Positions 7,513 to 16,371 of a stretch of DNA of 59,897 bases are shown piece by piece. Source of the stretch: AR12 sp036265915 (GTDB lineage Bacteria; Methylomirabilota; Methylomirabilia; Rokubacteriales; CSP1-6); the NCBI GenBank assembly GCA_036265915.1, contig DATAOC010000027.1, positions 1 to 59,897 of the forward strand. The letters run 5' to 3'. The translations under genes and the position numbers were made by a program. Position 1 is the stretch's first letter. The number at the start of each line of letters is the position of its first letter. The notes below the pieces were generated by a model, which saw only the letters and a program-made list of their open reading frames with translations, searched no databases and was not told the origin of the DNA.

Positions 7513-8157
7513 GTGCCCGACGACGACTTGACGGCCGCCATCGTCCGCATCGAGCGCCAGCAAGTCTCGGTGCGCGGGCTGCTGCTCGGCAACGGGCCGC
7601 GCTTCGCGCGCGACGCGCTCGGGCCGGTCATCGTCTTCTACGTGCTCTGGAAGACGGTCGGCCTCGTCGCCGGCATCCTCGGCGCCACCGCGGTCACGAC
7701 GGCGGCCTTCATCTGGGAGCGGCGTCACGCCCGGACCGGAATCGCCGCCAGCCTGGGCTTTGCCATGGCACTGATCCAGGCGGTCACCGGCCTGCTCTCC
7801 GAAAGCGCCCGCTGGTACTTCGCGCCTGGCGTCATCGGCAACGCCATCGTCGGCTTCGGCTTCCTCGGCTCGGTCGTCGTCGGCCGCCCGCTCGCCGGCG
7901 TCTTTGCGGCCGAGAGCTATCCCTTTCCGCCGCAGGTCAAGGCCTCGGCGGCGTTCCGGCAGGTCTTCGGCCGCATCTCGCTGGTGTGGGCCATCTACCT
8001 GCTCGGCCGCGGCGCCCTGCGCCTGCTGATCCTCTTCTCGACGAGCGTGGAGGCCTTCCTGGTGGTGAGCATCGCCACCGGATTCCCGCTGAGCGCCGCC
8101 ATCATGGCGTGGTCGTTCTGGTACGGCGTGCGGCGTCTCAGCCCGGCCGCGGCCTGA
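7513..8157 (+). CDS. Multi-TM protein, VC0807/DUF3159-like
   Basis: A 214-residue protein with about six hydrophobic helices. It contains LGPVIVFYVLWKTVGLVAGI and a WERRHARTG turn, an arrangement like the VC0807/DUF3159 group of integral membrane proteins. No enzymatic motif is visible and the function is unknown. The GTG start is supported by the absence of earlier in-frame starts after the TAGACT box. It is convergent with the CoA-transferase operon. Confidence 0.6.
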   Translation: MPDDDLTAAIVRIERQQVSVRGLLLGNGPRFARDALGPVIVFYVLWKTVGLVAGILGATAVTTAAFIWERRHARTGIAASLGFAMALIQAVTGLLSESARWYFAPGVIGNAIVGFGFLGSVVVGRPLAGVFAAESYPFPPQVKASAAFRQVFGRISLVWAIYLLGRGALRLLILFSTSVEAFLVVSIATGFPLSAAIMAWSFWYGVRRLSPAAA

Positions 8158-8172
8158 GGACACACGCGCCGC

Positions 8173-9378
8173 TCACGCGGCGGGCCCGAGCGCGCCGGAG
8201 GCGCGCAGCTCGGCGATGCGTGCCGGTGAGTACTCGAGCAGCTCGCGGAGGAGCTCGTCGGTGTGCTGGCCGAGCGCGGGCGCGGGCGTCGGCGTGACGA
8301 TGGCGCCCGCCGTTTTCACCGGAGACGCCACCTCTCGCAGCACGCCGAAGCGCGGATGCTTGACCTCGATGATCATGTCGCGCGCGAGTACCTGCTCGTC
8401 GGACAGCGCCTGCGCCAGCGTGTTGACGGGCGCGCACGGGACCTTGCCGCGCAGCCGCCCCAGCCACTCCGCGGTCGTCTTCTCGGCGAAGCGCGCCTTC
8501 AGCACGGGGACGAGCTCCGCCTTGTGCTCGAGCCGGTCGCGGAACGTCGCGAACCGCGGATCGCGGCCGACGGCGTCGAGCTCCAGCGCATCCACCAGCG
8601 CCCGCCAGAACTTCTCCTTGTTGCAGAACACGACGATGAAGCCGTCGCGGGTGGGGAAGTTCTGCGCCGGCACCAGCGCCTGGTGGCCGGAATCCTCCAC
8701 GCGCGCCGGCTGCCAGTCGCGGTTCAGCGCCCAGATCGCGAAGTACGACAGCATGCTCACCGCGGTGTCGAGCAGCGACAGCTCGATGTCGCGCCCGACG
8801 CCGCTGCGCTGCGCGTCCCACAAGCCGGCCAGGAGCGCGGCCATGGAGGCGTAGCCGCCGGCGAAGTCGACGACGGAGACGCCGCACTTGCCGGGCGGGC
8901 CGTCCGGCTCGCCGGTGATCGACATCCAGCCCGCGTAGCCCTGGATGAGATAGTCGAACGCCGGCTCGGCCGCCCGCGGGCCGGTGGCGCCGAAGCCGGA
9001 GAGCGAGCAGCACACGATGGCCGGATTGGCGTCACGCAGTGCTGCGTAGGTCAGCCCGAGCGTGGCCGGCAAGTCGCCGCGCAAGTTGTTGTAGACGGCG
9101 TGCGAGACCCGCGCGAGATCGCGCAGGACGGCCTGGCCGCCCGGGTGCTTGAGGTCGAGCGTGATCGACTTCTTCCCGCGGTTGAACGACTGGAAGTACA
9201 GCGAGTCGTCGTCGCCCGTGTACGGCCCGACGTGCCGGGACACGTCGCCGCCCACCGCGGCATCCTCGATCTTGATCACCTCGGCGCCCATGTCGGCGAG
9301 CAGCTGGGTGCCGAACGGCCCCGCGCCGAACTGCGAGACGGTCAGGATCCGGAGGCCGTGCAGCGGCGCGCGGGTCAT
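8173..9378 (-). CDS. CaiB/BaiF family (class III) CoA-transferase
   Basis: A 401-residue, full-length class III CoA-transferase. It has the N-terminal LRILTVSQFGAGPFGTQLLADMGAEVIKIE signature region (residues 9-38). The catalytic aspartate is expected in GVSVVDFAGGYASM, and the small domain ends with HTDELLRELLEYS. These enzymes move CoA between carboxylic acids. It is the last gene of an operon with a MaoC-like hydratase (stop overlapping this start, TGA/ATG) and a tandem acyl-CoA dehydrogenase, so it probably activates an organic acid that the other two then oxidise and hydrate. Confidence 0.92.
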   Translation of the reverse strand: MTRAPLHGLRILTVSQFGAGPFGTQLLADMGAEVIKIEDAAVGGDVSRHVGPYTGDDDSLYFQSFNRGKKSITLDLKHPGGQAVLRDLARVSHAVYNNLRGDLPATLGLTYAALRDANPAIVCCSLSGFGATGPRAAEPAFDYLIQGYAGWMSITGEPDGPPGKCGVSVVDFAGGYASMAALLAGLWDAQRSGVGRDIELSLLDTAVSMLSYFAIWALNRDWQPARVEDSGHQALVPAQNFPTRDGFIVVFCNKEKFWRALVDALELDAVGRDPRFATFRDRLEHKAELVPVLKARFAEKTTAEWLGRLRGKVPCAPVNTLAQALSDEQVLARDMIIEVKHPRFGVLREVASPVKTAGAIVTPTPAPALGQHTDELLRELLEYSPARIAELRASGALGPAA

Positions 9379-9965
9379 TGTCGCGAGCCGCGCGAGCGTG
9401 GCTTGCGCCGTGGGTGGGCCGCTCCAGATGCGCGCGGCCGCGCCGGCGGTCGATCGTCCACCGCGGCCCGCGCGTCCGAATCGCGCCCGTGCTCTGCGCG
9501 CTCGCCGAGCGTGGCGTGCGTCTTCTTCGGCAGCAGCGCGGTGCGGCGGAAGGTCATCACGCGCTCGCCGCGCTGGTTGGTCACCCGCGTCTCCACGCTC
9601 ACCGTCCCGCGGTCGCCCCGGCGCGACTCGCGCACCGCGAGCACGGTGGACTCCGAGTAGATCGTGTCGCCGATGAACGTCGGCGCCTCGTGCGTGATGC
9701 GCTCGATCTCGAGGTTGGCGATCGCCTTGCCCGACACGTCGGCCACCGTCATGCCGATGCCGATGGAGAACACGAGCGGCCCGAGCACGAGTCGCTGCCC
9801 GTGCTGCGTCTGGGTTGCGGCATAGTGCGCGTCGCTGTGGACCGGATGCTGGTTCATGGTCAGCAACGCGAACCAGGTGCAGTCGGCTTCGGTGATCGTC
9901 CGCCCCGGCCAGTGCCGCATGACCTGCCCGACGCGGAATTCGTCGAACCATCGACCGTACGGCAT
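9375..9965 (-). CDS. MaoC family (hot-dog) dehydratase/hydratase
   Basis: A 196-residue protein with one hot-dog domain (residues 1 to about 150). The hydratase motif reads MNQHPVHSDAHYA, so Asn occupies the place of the commoner catalytic Asp while the His is kept. The last 40 or so residues are Arg/Pro-rich and look disordered. It probably hydrates a 2-enoyl-CoA in the pathway encoded by the flanking genes. GAGGA lies five bases before the ATG at 9965, inside the end of the acyl-CoA dehydrogenase gene, which supports that start over upstream alternatives. Confidence 0.83.
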   Translation of the reverse strand: MPYGRWFDEFRVGQVMRHWPGRTITEADCTWFALLTMNQHPVHSDAHYAATQTQHGQRLVLGPLVFSIGIGMTVADVSGKAIANLEIERITHEAPTFIGDTIYSESTVLAVRESRRGDRGTVSVETRVTNQRGERVMTFRRTALLPKKTHATLGERAEHGRDSDARAAVDDRPPARPRASGAAHPRRKPRSRGSRQ

Positions 9966-9972
9966 CGCGTCC

Positions 9973-12129
9973 TCAGCGATTCCCGCGCGCGAGCCGGCGG
10001 GCGACGGCGGCGCGCTCGGCATCGTTGCCGCCCAGCGCGGCGGGCAGGTGAGCAGCGTCACGGTAGAACCGCTCGATCGGAAACTCCGTCGTGTAGCCGT
10101 AGCCGCCGTGGATCCGCATCGCCTCCAGCGTCACCGTGCACGCCGTCTCCGTGGCCAGGATCTTCGCGAGCGCGGCCGCGACGTCATCCTCGGCGGCAGC
10201 CTCGTACGCGAGCAGGCGGGCGGCGGCGATCCCGGTAGCCATGTCCGCGAGCTTCAGCTGCACGGCCTGGTGGTGCGCGATCGGCTTGCCGAACGCGGAG
10301 CGCTGCTGGCTGTAGCGCAGCGCCGCCTCGAAGGCGGCCTGGGCGACGCCGATGGCGGTGGCGGCGACGGCGAGCCGCCCGAGGCGGCGCGCCTCCTGCA
10401 GCGGTGCGGCGCTCGCGGCGGCCGCGGCGTCGATCCGCATCCCGCCGAGCGCCAGCGCGCGCAGCTGCAGTCCCCGCAGACCGAGCGTGGCGACGGGCTC
10501 GCCGAGTCGGACCGCGGCTCGCTCGAGCGCGACCATGCTCTCGCCCACCGGCGTCACGAACAGGTCCACGCCGGCGGTCGGAGCGATCGCGGGGCCCGTG
10601 AACCGCCAGCCGTCCGCGTCGATGGACGCCGGCGCCGCCGGCTCGTCGAGCAGGACCGCCAGCTGCTCGCCGCGCGCGAGCGCGGGCAGACGGTGGCGGT
10701 GCGCGGCGCCGTCGAGGGCGGCCGTGGCCGCCAGGTGCTCGGACACGAGCGCGGCCAGGGTCCCCGACGCGCGAGCGAGCTCCTCGACGAGCAGCACGAC
10801 GGTCCGGGCATCGAGGCCGAGCCCGCCGTGCTCGGCCGCGATCACCGCGCCCAGCACGCCGAGGTCGCCGAGGCCGCGGACGGTGGCGGCCAGGCGCGCG
10901 GGGTCGGCGTCGAGCTGCGACGCGAGCGGCGCGATCTCCTTGTCTGCGAACACCCGGACGGCGAGGACCATCTCACGTGTGGCGTCGGCCTCGCTGTCGC
11001 GCGAGGTGAGCGCCGCGAAGCGCTCGCCGTAGCGGTCGAGGAGACCCCGCGCGACGATGGTGCGCTGGATCTCGTTGGTGCCCTCCCCGATGATCATGAG
11101 CGGCGTGTCGCGGTAGTAGCGCTCCAGATCGCGATCGCTGCGCAGGGCCTCGGCGCCGCCCGTTCTCAGGGCGAGCGCGGCCACCGCGTGCGCCGTCTCG
11201 GAGGCGTAGAGCTTGGCCATGCCCGCCTCGAGATCGCAGCGCTCGCGGCGATCCTTCATGCCGGCCGCCCAGTACGTCAGCCCGCGCGCGGCCCGCACGC
11301 CGGCCGCCATGTCGGCGAGCGCCGGCGGCGCCTGGCCGCCCCGCGCGAGCGCGGCCCGCGCGTCGTCGTACGCCGCCTGCGCGACGCCGACGGCACGGGC
11401 GGCGATGTTGATGCGGCCGGTCTCGAGGCCGCTCATGACGTGAGCGAAGCCCCGGCCCTCGACGCCGCCGACGAGGTTGCCGGCCGGACATCGGAACTCC
11501 TCGAAGAGCAGCTCGGCGGTGTCGACCCCCTTGTAACCGAGCTTGCCGATCGACTTGACGACGTGCAGCCCGGGCGCACCCTTCTCGACGATGAAGCAGG
11601 ACATCCCGCGATGGCGCGGCTGCGCCGCGGGGTCGGTCACCGCCAGCAGCGCGAACGTGTTGCCCTCGCGGCCGTTGGTCACGAACATCTTCGTGCCGGT
11701 GATGACGTAGTCGCCGCTGTCGCGCCGAGCGCGCGTGCGGATGGCCTGCACGTCCGAGCCGGCGTGCGGCTCGGTGAGACAGAGTCCGCCGCGCGCATCG
11801 CCGGCGGCGAAGCGCGGCAGCAGGCGGCGCTTCTGCTCCTCGGTGCCGTGGTGCAGCACGACGAGGGCCGCCATCGTGTGGCTGTTCAGCACGCCGGCCA
11901 GCGACATGAACCCGCGGCACAGCTCCTCGACGATTCGGGCGTAGGTGCCGACATCGAGGCCGAGGCCGCCGTACGCGTGGGGGACCAGCGCCCCGAAGAG
12001 TCCGAGCTGGCGCAGGCGCATGACGAGCGCGTGCGGATACGCGTCGGCGTGCTCGAGGGCAGGCGCCGCCGGTCGCACCTCCGTGTCGACGAAGGCGCGC
12101 ACGGTCGCGACGATGGACGAGCCGGTCAT
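9973..12129 (-). CDS. Tandem (two-domain) acyl-CoA dehydrogenase fusion
   Basis: A 718-residue protein made of two acyl-CoA dehydrogenase units, about twice the usual 380. Unit 1 (1 to about 380) has the FAD/substrate motifs CLTEPHAGSD and TGTKMFVTNG and the catalytic-Glu motif IIGEGTNEIQR (Glu349). It lacks most of the usual RxxFGxPI segment, which is shortened to ARGGQAPPALADM. Unit 2 (about 390-718) keeps YSQQRSAFGKPIAHHQAVQ and RIHGGYGYTTEFPIERFYRD, but the catalytic position reads ALGGNDAER with no Glu. The halves thus look complementary, like the active and inactive subunits of heteromeric acyl-CoA dehydrogenases. First gene of the operon with the MaoC and CaiB genes. Confidence 0.9.
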   Translation of the reverse strand: MTGSSIVATVRAFVDTEVRPAAPALEHADAYPHALVMRLRQLGLFGALVPHAYGGLGLDVGTYARIVEELCRGFMSLAGVLNSHTMAALVVLHHGTEEQKRRLLPRFAAGDARGGLCLTEPHAGSDVQAIRTRARRDSGDYVITGTKMFVTNGREGNTFALLAVTDPAAQPRHRGMSCFIVEKGAPGLHVVKSIGKLGYKGVDTAELLFEEFRCPAGNLVGGVEGRGFAHVMSGLETGRINIAARAVGVAQAAYDDARAALARGGQAPPALADMAAGVRAARGLTYWAAGMKDRRERCDLEAGMAKLYASETAHAVAALALRTGGAEALRSDRDLERYYRDTPLMIIGEGTNEIQRTIVARGLLDRYGERFAALTSRDSEADATREMVLAVRVFADKEIAPLASQLDADPARLAATVRGLGDLGVLGAVIAAEHGGLGLDARTVVLLVEELARASGTLAALVSEHLAATAALDGAAHRHRLPALARGEQLAVLLDEPAAPASIDADGWRFTGPAIAPTAGVDLFVTPVGESMVALERAAVRLGEPVATLGLRGLQLRALALGGMRIDAAAAASAAPLQEARRLGRLAVAATAIGVAQAAFEAALRYSQQRSAFGKPIAHHQAVQLKLADMATGIAAARLLAYEAAAEDDVAAALAKILATETACTVTLEAMRIHGGYGYTTEFPIERFYRDAAHLPAALGGNDAERAAVARRLARGNR

Positions 12130-12143
12130 GCCAAGGGCGATAG

Positions 12144-12149
12144 TACAAT
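12144..12149 (+). promoter_or_regulatory. Putative -10 box (TACAAT) for the 12158 gene
   Basis: TACAAT ends 8 bases before the ATG at 12158, in the 28-base gap between two divergent genes. On the opposite strand TACTAT overlaps it and ends 10 bases before the acyl-CoA dehydrogenase start. Confidence 0.45.
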
Positions 12150-12157
12150 GAACGCCG

Positions 12158-13801
12158 ATGCCTCTCGACGACGTGGTCCTCGGCGTGCAGCATCTCGTCG
12201 ATCGGCTGATCCGTCGCGCACGACTCGGACGCGCGCCGACGCCCGGCGAGCGGCGCCTCCTCATCGTCCAGATCGACGGGCTCTCGCGCTCCGTGCTCGA
12301 GCAGGGGCTGGCCGAGGGGCGGATGCCGTTCCTGGCTCGGCTGCTCGCGCGCGGCGACTGGACGATGCGGCCCATGCTGGTCGGAATGCCGACGTCGACG
12401 CCGGCCTTCCAGATGGCGGCGATGTACGGCGTGCCGCCCGACATCCCGGGATTCCACTTCCACGACAAGCGGCGCCGCGAGGACGTGTATTTCCCGCGCG
12501 CGGGCGACGCGGCGGCGGTGGAGGCGGGGCAGGCGGCGGGCCGCCGCGGGATCGTGGCCGGTGGCAGCAGCTACGGCTGCGTGTTCACCGGTGGCGCGGC
12601 CGACAGCCTGTTCAGCTTCGCCATGATCAAGCGGCCGAGCGGCCGCGGCCTCGTCCGCGCCATCTCGGCGTTCGTCGTTCTCGCCTGGGTGGCCGTGAAG
12701 GCGCTGGTGCTCACCGCCCTCGAGCTCGTCCGCGCGGTGCTGCGCCTGCTCGCGGACCCGGTGGCGGAGTGGCGACGCGGATTCAAGTGGCTGGCGATCA
12801 AGATTGGCATCTCGGTGTGGATCCGGCAGCTCTTCAACCTGGCCGTGTCGCGCGATCTCTATCGCGGCGTGCCGGCGATCTACGTCAACTATCTGGACTA
12901 CGACGTCTTCTCGCACGCCTACGGGCCGCGACATCGCCGGGCGCTGCGCGCGCTCCGCCGCGTCGATCGCTCGCTGCGCCTGCTCTGGCGCGTGTGCCGG
13001 CGCGTGCCCGAGCACCGCTACGACATGTACATCCTCTCCGACCACGGCCAGGCGCATTGCACGCCGTTCGAGAAGCTGTCGGGCGGCCGCCGCATCGAGC
13101 GCATGCTGTTCGACGACATCTTCACCGAGCCCGGGACGCACGAGGTGACGCCGGCACGACCGGCGGGCCGGCATCGCCTCGCCAGCGGCATCAAGGCGTA
13201 CCGGAGCGGCCGCGCGCCCGGGATGCTGCAGCGGTTCTTCAACTACCTCGAGGACGACTTTCCCTGGATGCTGGGCGAGCTCAAGGAAGCGCGCGAGCAG
13301 GGCGACGTGCGCATCATTGCGGCCGGGCCCAACGCCTTCATCTACTTCCTCGACGACCCGCGGCCGCTGACGATCGGGCAGGTCGAGAAGGCGCGACCAG
13401 GGCTGGGCGAGCAGCTCTCGCGCTGCGCGGGAATCGGCTACGTCCTCGCGCGCTCGGAGGAGGGGCCCGTCTGCTTCTGGCGGGGCAAGCGGTTCCGTCT
13501 CAGCCAGACGGACCCGGGACCGTTCACCGGCCGCGCCGACGCGGCGGCGGTGGTCGCGGGAATCACCGACCTCATGGCCATGCCGAGCGCGGGCGACCTC
13601 GTGCTCTACGGGATCGATGCCGAGCAGGGAAACGTGTCCTTCATCGCCGAGACCGGCGCTCACGCCGGCCCGTCGGCGGACGAGCTGCACACGTTCTTCA
13701 TCGCGCCCGCGGGCGCGGCGCTGCCGGACGCGATCGCGCATCCGCTGGAGCTCTACCCGTTCTTCATGCGTTACCAGGAGACGCCCCGAGCCGCCGCGTG
13801 A
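12158..13801 (+). CDS. Alkaline phosphatase superfamily / type I phosphodiesterase protein
   Basis: A 547-residue protein with the metal-site blocks of the nucleotide-pyrophosphatase type: LLIVQIDGLSRSVLEQGL, the probable nucleophile loop VGMPTSTPAFQMAAMYG, NYLDYDVFSHAYGP and YILSDHGQAH. A hydrophobic stretch at about residues 168-195 (AISAFVVLAWVAVKALVLTA) may anchor or insert in the membrane. Substrates of such enzymes are phosphodiesters, phosphonates or lipid-linked phosphates; the target here is unknown. Its stop overlaps the GTG of the EEP gene (GTGA), implying translational coupling and a shared pathway. Confidence 0.8.
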   Translation: MPLDDVVLGVQHLVDRLIRRARLGRAPTPGERRLLIVQIDGLSRSVLEQGLAEGRMPFLARLLARGDWTMRPMLVGMPTSTPAFQMAAMYGVPPDIPGFHFHDKRRREDVYFPRAGDAAAVEAGQAAGRRGIVAGGSSYGCVFTGGAADSLFSFAMIKRPSGRGLVRAISAFVVLAWVAVKALVLTALELVRAVLRLLADPVAEWRRGFKWLAIKIGISVWIRQLFNLAVSRDLYRGVPAIYVNYLDYDVFSHAYGPRHRRALRALRRVDRSLRLLWRVCRRVPEHRYDMYILSDHGQAHCTPFEKLSGGRRIERMLFDDIFTEPGTHEVTPARPAGRHRLASGIKAYRSGRAPGMLQRFFNYLEDDFPWMLGELKEAREQGDVRIIAAGPNAFIYFLDDPRPLTIGQVEKARPGLGEQLSRCAGIGYVLARSEEGPVCFWRGKRFRLSQTDPGPFTGRADAAAVVAGITDLMAMPSAGDLVLYGIDAEQGNVSFIAETGAHAGPSADELHTFFIAPAGAALPDAIAHPLELYPFFMRYQETPRAAA

Positions 13802-14559
13802 CGCCGATCACGGTCGTGAGCTACAACATCCACCGCGGCGTGGGGCTCGACCGCCGCCGCGACCTCGACCGCATCGCGGCCGTCGTCGCCGAGACAGCCC
13901 CCGACGTGGTCGGCCTCCAGGAGGTCATCCGCGTCAGCGACAACGGGCGCCCCGAGGCCGATCAGGCTGCCTACATCGCCAATCGCCTCGGCATGACGCT
14001 GGTCATGGGGCAGACGCGCATGCACGGCACCGGCGTCTACGGCAACGCCGTGCTCACGCGGCTACCCGTGCTGTCGTCGACGCGCTGCGATCTGAGCTGC
14101 GGGCTGCGCGAGCCGCGCGGCGCCCTGCGGGTCGATCTCGGCGTCGACGATACCGCGCTGCACGTGTTCAACTGTCACTTCGGCCTCGCCTTTCGGGAGC
14201 GGCGCGCCCAGCTGGAGCTGCTCGCGACGTTCATCCGCGACGCCAGCTGCGCCGGCCCGCGGGTGGTGATGGGGGACTTCAACGAGTGGCACCGCGGGCC
14301 GGTGACGCGCGGCCTCAAGCTCGAATTCTCCTCGCCGATGCGGCGCATGCGACGGACGCACCCGGCCATGTTCCCGCTCTTCCGGCTGGACCGGATCTAC
14401 TGGGACGTCGAGCTCGAGGGCGAGGAGTTCCTCGTGCACCGCTCGCGGCTCGCGCGCGTGGCCTCCGACCACTTGCCGGTGGTGGCGCGGCTGCGCGTGC
14501 GACGCCGCTCCGCGACCACGCCGTACGTCACCGGCGACGCGCTGCCGCCGGCCGAGTAG
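13798..14559 (+). CDS. Endonuclease/exonuclease/phosphatase (EEP) family hydrolase
   Basis: A 253-residue EEP-fold metal-dependent phosphoesterase with all classical motifs: VVSYNIHRGVG, VGLQEV, FNCHFGL, VMGDFNEW and ASDHLPVVA. It could act on nucleic acid or phospholipid head groups. Coupling to a phosphodiesterase-like gene and to a membrane protease suggests envelope phospholipid metabolism, which is an inference. The GTG start overlaps the previous stop. It ends with TAG at 14557-14559, in the same frame as the next gene. Confidence 0.88.
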   Translation: MTPITVVSYNIHRGVGLDRRRDLDRIAAVVAETAPDVVGLQEVIRVSDNGRPEADQAAYIANRLGMTLVMGQTRMHGTGVYGNAVLTRLPVLSSTRCDLSCGLREPRGALRVDLGVDDTALHVFNCHFGLAFRERRAQLELLATFIRDASCAGPRVVMGDFNEWHRGPVTRGLKLEFSSPMRRMRRTHPAMFPLFRLDRIYWDVELEGEEFLVHRSRLARVASDHLPVVARLRVRRRSATTPYVTGDALPPAE

Positions 14560-14562
14560 CGG

Positions 14563-16017
14563 CTGGACGCCCTGCCGCCGGTTCCCGACCCGCTCGCCCC
14601 CAGCACCGCGTCGACGCCCGCGCCGCGTCGCGGCGGCCGGCTGATCACGGTTGCGGCGGCGCTCATCCTTCTCGTGTTCGTCGTCATCGTTCTCCGCCTG
14701 CACCTGCTCAGTCAGCGCGTGGAGAACGCCAGCGAGCCCGAGCGCGCGCTGGCGCTCATCGTCGAGCGGACGATGGACATCGACGTCGCCCTCGTCGACG
14801 CCTCAGCGCTCGAGCGTCGCCTGTACGCACTCACGCTGGCCGACGGCGGCGGGTCGCTGGCCCAGGCGATCGAGTGGTACGAGGAGCTCGAGACGGCCGC
14901 GCCCGAGGACGCGTCGGTCGCGCTGCGACTCGCGATCCTGCGCGGCGAGGCCGGGCGGCTCGACGAGGTGCAGGCGGCCGTGGCGGATTGGGAAGAGCGC
15001 GGCGACACGCAGCTGGCGGACCTCGTGGCGGCGGCGTACCTCGCCGCGCCGATCGATCCCGGGTGGCCGGCCCGCGACGCCGTCGACCGTGTCCTGAACC
15101 CAGGCTGGTTCCACGACCAGGTCGCGCGCCGCCTCGCGCAGCGCGTGCACGATCCCGGCTGGCTCGCCGATACGGCGCGCGCGAGCCACGCCCGCGGACG
15201 TCCGCTGCTCCGCCTCGTGCGGGCGTTCGCGCTCAGCGAGGTCGTGCTCATCGCGCTCGGCGTGGGCGCGGCGCTGTCGCTGCCGTGGGCGCGCCGGCGG
15301 GTGATCTCCGACGCGCCGCTGCCGCCGCCGTGGCGCATCCGTGACGGAGTGATCGTGCTGGTGCGCGGGGGCGCCGGCGGCGTGCTGGTGACAGTCGCGC
15401 TGCTCGCGCTCGGCGGCTTCACCCGGCGCGGCGCCGCCGTGATCGAGGCGGTCAGCTTGCCGCTCACGTACGTGCCGGTGGTGCTGCTCGCCGCGCGCCT
15501 CCTCCTCCGGCCGGCGGGCGCCGGCTTTGCGGGCGGGTTCGGCCTGAGACCGCACCGCGATGGCTGGCGGCCGCTCGTGCGTGTGACGGCCATCCTCGTG
15601 GCCGCTGGCATCGCCGTCGACATCCTGCTCGGCCTCATGAGCGAGCTCGCCGGCGTGCCGTCGCACTGGACCGAGTGGTTCGACGAGGATCTTGCCTGGG
15701 GGTCGACGGGCCTGGTCGTCGCGAGCCTGCTCGGCACCGTCGTCTTCGCGCCGATCCTGGAGGAGGTCGTCTTCCGCGGCCTGCTGTACGGCACGCTGCG
15801 GCGTCGGCTCGGCTGGCCGGCCGCCGCCGTCCTCAGCGCCGCCGTCTTCGCGGCCGCCCACGGCTATGGTCTGGCCGGCTTCGGCAGCGTCTTCGCGAGC
15901 GGGATCATGTGGGCGATCGCCTACGAGAAGACGAAGAGCCTGCTCCCCGGCATGGTCGCGCACGCCGCCAACAACATCTCCGCCGCCTCCGCCGTGCTCG
16001 CCCTGCTGCGGTTGTAG
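14563..16017 (+). CDS. CPBP family intramembrane metalloprotease
   Basis: About 450-484 residues depending on the start. TM1 is LITVAAALILLVFVVIVL, followed by an extracytoplasmic TPR-like helical region (about 60-200) and then several TM helices. The CPBP (Abi) protease motifs are EEVVFRG (EExxxR), FAAAHG and HAANN (HxxxN). These are glutamic intramembrane proteases acting at the inner membrane. No ATG, GTG or TTG precedes TM1: the frame runs from the EEP stop through CTG codons at 14563 and 14572, and the first GTG (14674) would cut TM1 in half. I chose the CTG at 14563 provisionally. It is convergent with a small secreted protein across a strong hairpin. Confidence 0.82.
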   Translation: MDALPPVPDPLAPSTASTPAPRRGGRLITVAAALILLVFVVIVLRLHLLSQRVENASEPERALALIVERTMDIDVALVDASALERRLYALTLADGGGSLAQAIEWYEELETAAPEDASVALRLAILRGEAGRLDEVQAAVADWEERGDTQLADLVAAAYLAAPIDPGWPARDAVDRVLNPGWFHDQVARRLAQRVHDPGWLADTARASHARGRPLLRLVRAFALSEVVLIALGVGAALSLPWARRRVISDAPLPPPWRIRDGVIVLVRGGAGGVLVTVALLALGGFTRRGAAVIEAVSLPLTYVPVVLLAARLLLRPAGAGFAGGFGLRPHRDGWRPLVRVTAILVAAGIAVDILLGLMSELAGVPSHWTEWFDEDLAWGSTGLVVASLLGTVVFAPILEEVVFRGLLYGTLRRRLGWPAAAVLSAAVFAAAHGYGLAGFGSVFASGIMWAIAYEKTKSLLPGMVAHAANNISAASAVLALLRL

Positions 16018-16019
16018 AG

Positions 16020-16048
16020 GGCGCGCCCGCGGTGAACGCGGGCGCGCC
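16020..16048. terminator. Bidirectional terminator-like hairpin
   Basis: GGCGCGCCCGCG (16020-16031) pairs perfectly with CGCGGGCGCGCC (16037-16048) around GTGAA. It lies between two converging genes, with the stop of the first only 3 bases before it. There is no run of T, so termination may need Rho or rest on the hairpin alone. Confidence 0.65.
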
Positions 16049-16056
16049 GGCGAAGC

Positions 16057-16341
16057 TCACTCGCGGCGCAGTTGCACCTTGACCTTGGGGTATTCGGGCG
16101 GCTTGCCGTCGAGGTCCACGATCCGCATGACGCCGTCGGTGGATTCCATCAGGAAGTTGCCGTTCGAGAAGCTGACGATCTTGCCCCACGCCTTCGGCAG
16201 CGTGATCTCGTACCGCGGCGTCATCGTCTGCGCTTCCGCGGCGGGCAGGGTCGCGCGCGGCAGCCACGCGTGCGCGGCCAGCGCGGCGAGCGCGCTCGCA
16301 ATGATCGTGAGGACACACTTCGTGTACCGGTCCAGGCGCAT
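16057..16341 (-). CDS. Small exported protein of unknown function
   Basis: A 94-residue protein with an N-terminal hydrophobic segment, residues about 8-26 (KCVLTIIASALAALAAHAWL), that could be a signal peptide or anchor. A compact beta-type region follows (YEITLPKAWGKIVSFSNGNF, then STDGVMRIVDLDGK), then a charged tail. I do not recognise the family. AAAGGAG upstream supports the ATG. It is the last gene of the long minus-strand run that begins with the Liv transporter. Confidence 0.65.
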   Translation of the reverse strand: MRLDRYTKCVLTIIASALAALAAHAWLPRATLPAAEAQTMTPRYEITLPKAWGKIVSFSNGNFLMESTDGVMRIVDLDGKPPEYPKVKVQLRRE

Positions 16342-16371
16342 GGGTTCTCCTTTGCTCGGGTGGCGCGGGCG

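Noticed and set aside
4462..14559. Several other very long frames, such as N-terminal extensions upstream of the uxaA-type and EEP genes
   Set aside because: The extra parts are Arg/Ala/Gly-rich translations of neighbouring genes in other frames; only the C-terminal portions match real proteins.
14557..14559. TAG between the EEP and CPBP genes as a pyrrolysine or read-through codon
   Set aside because: The EEP protein is complete at this point, no pyl genes are in the window, and the following residues are a proline-rich linker rather than part of a known domain.
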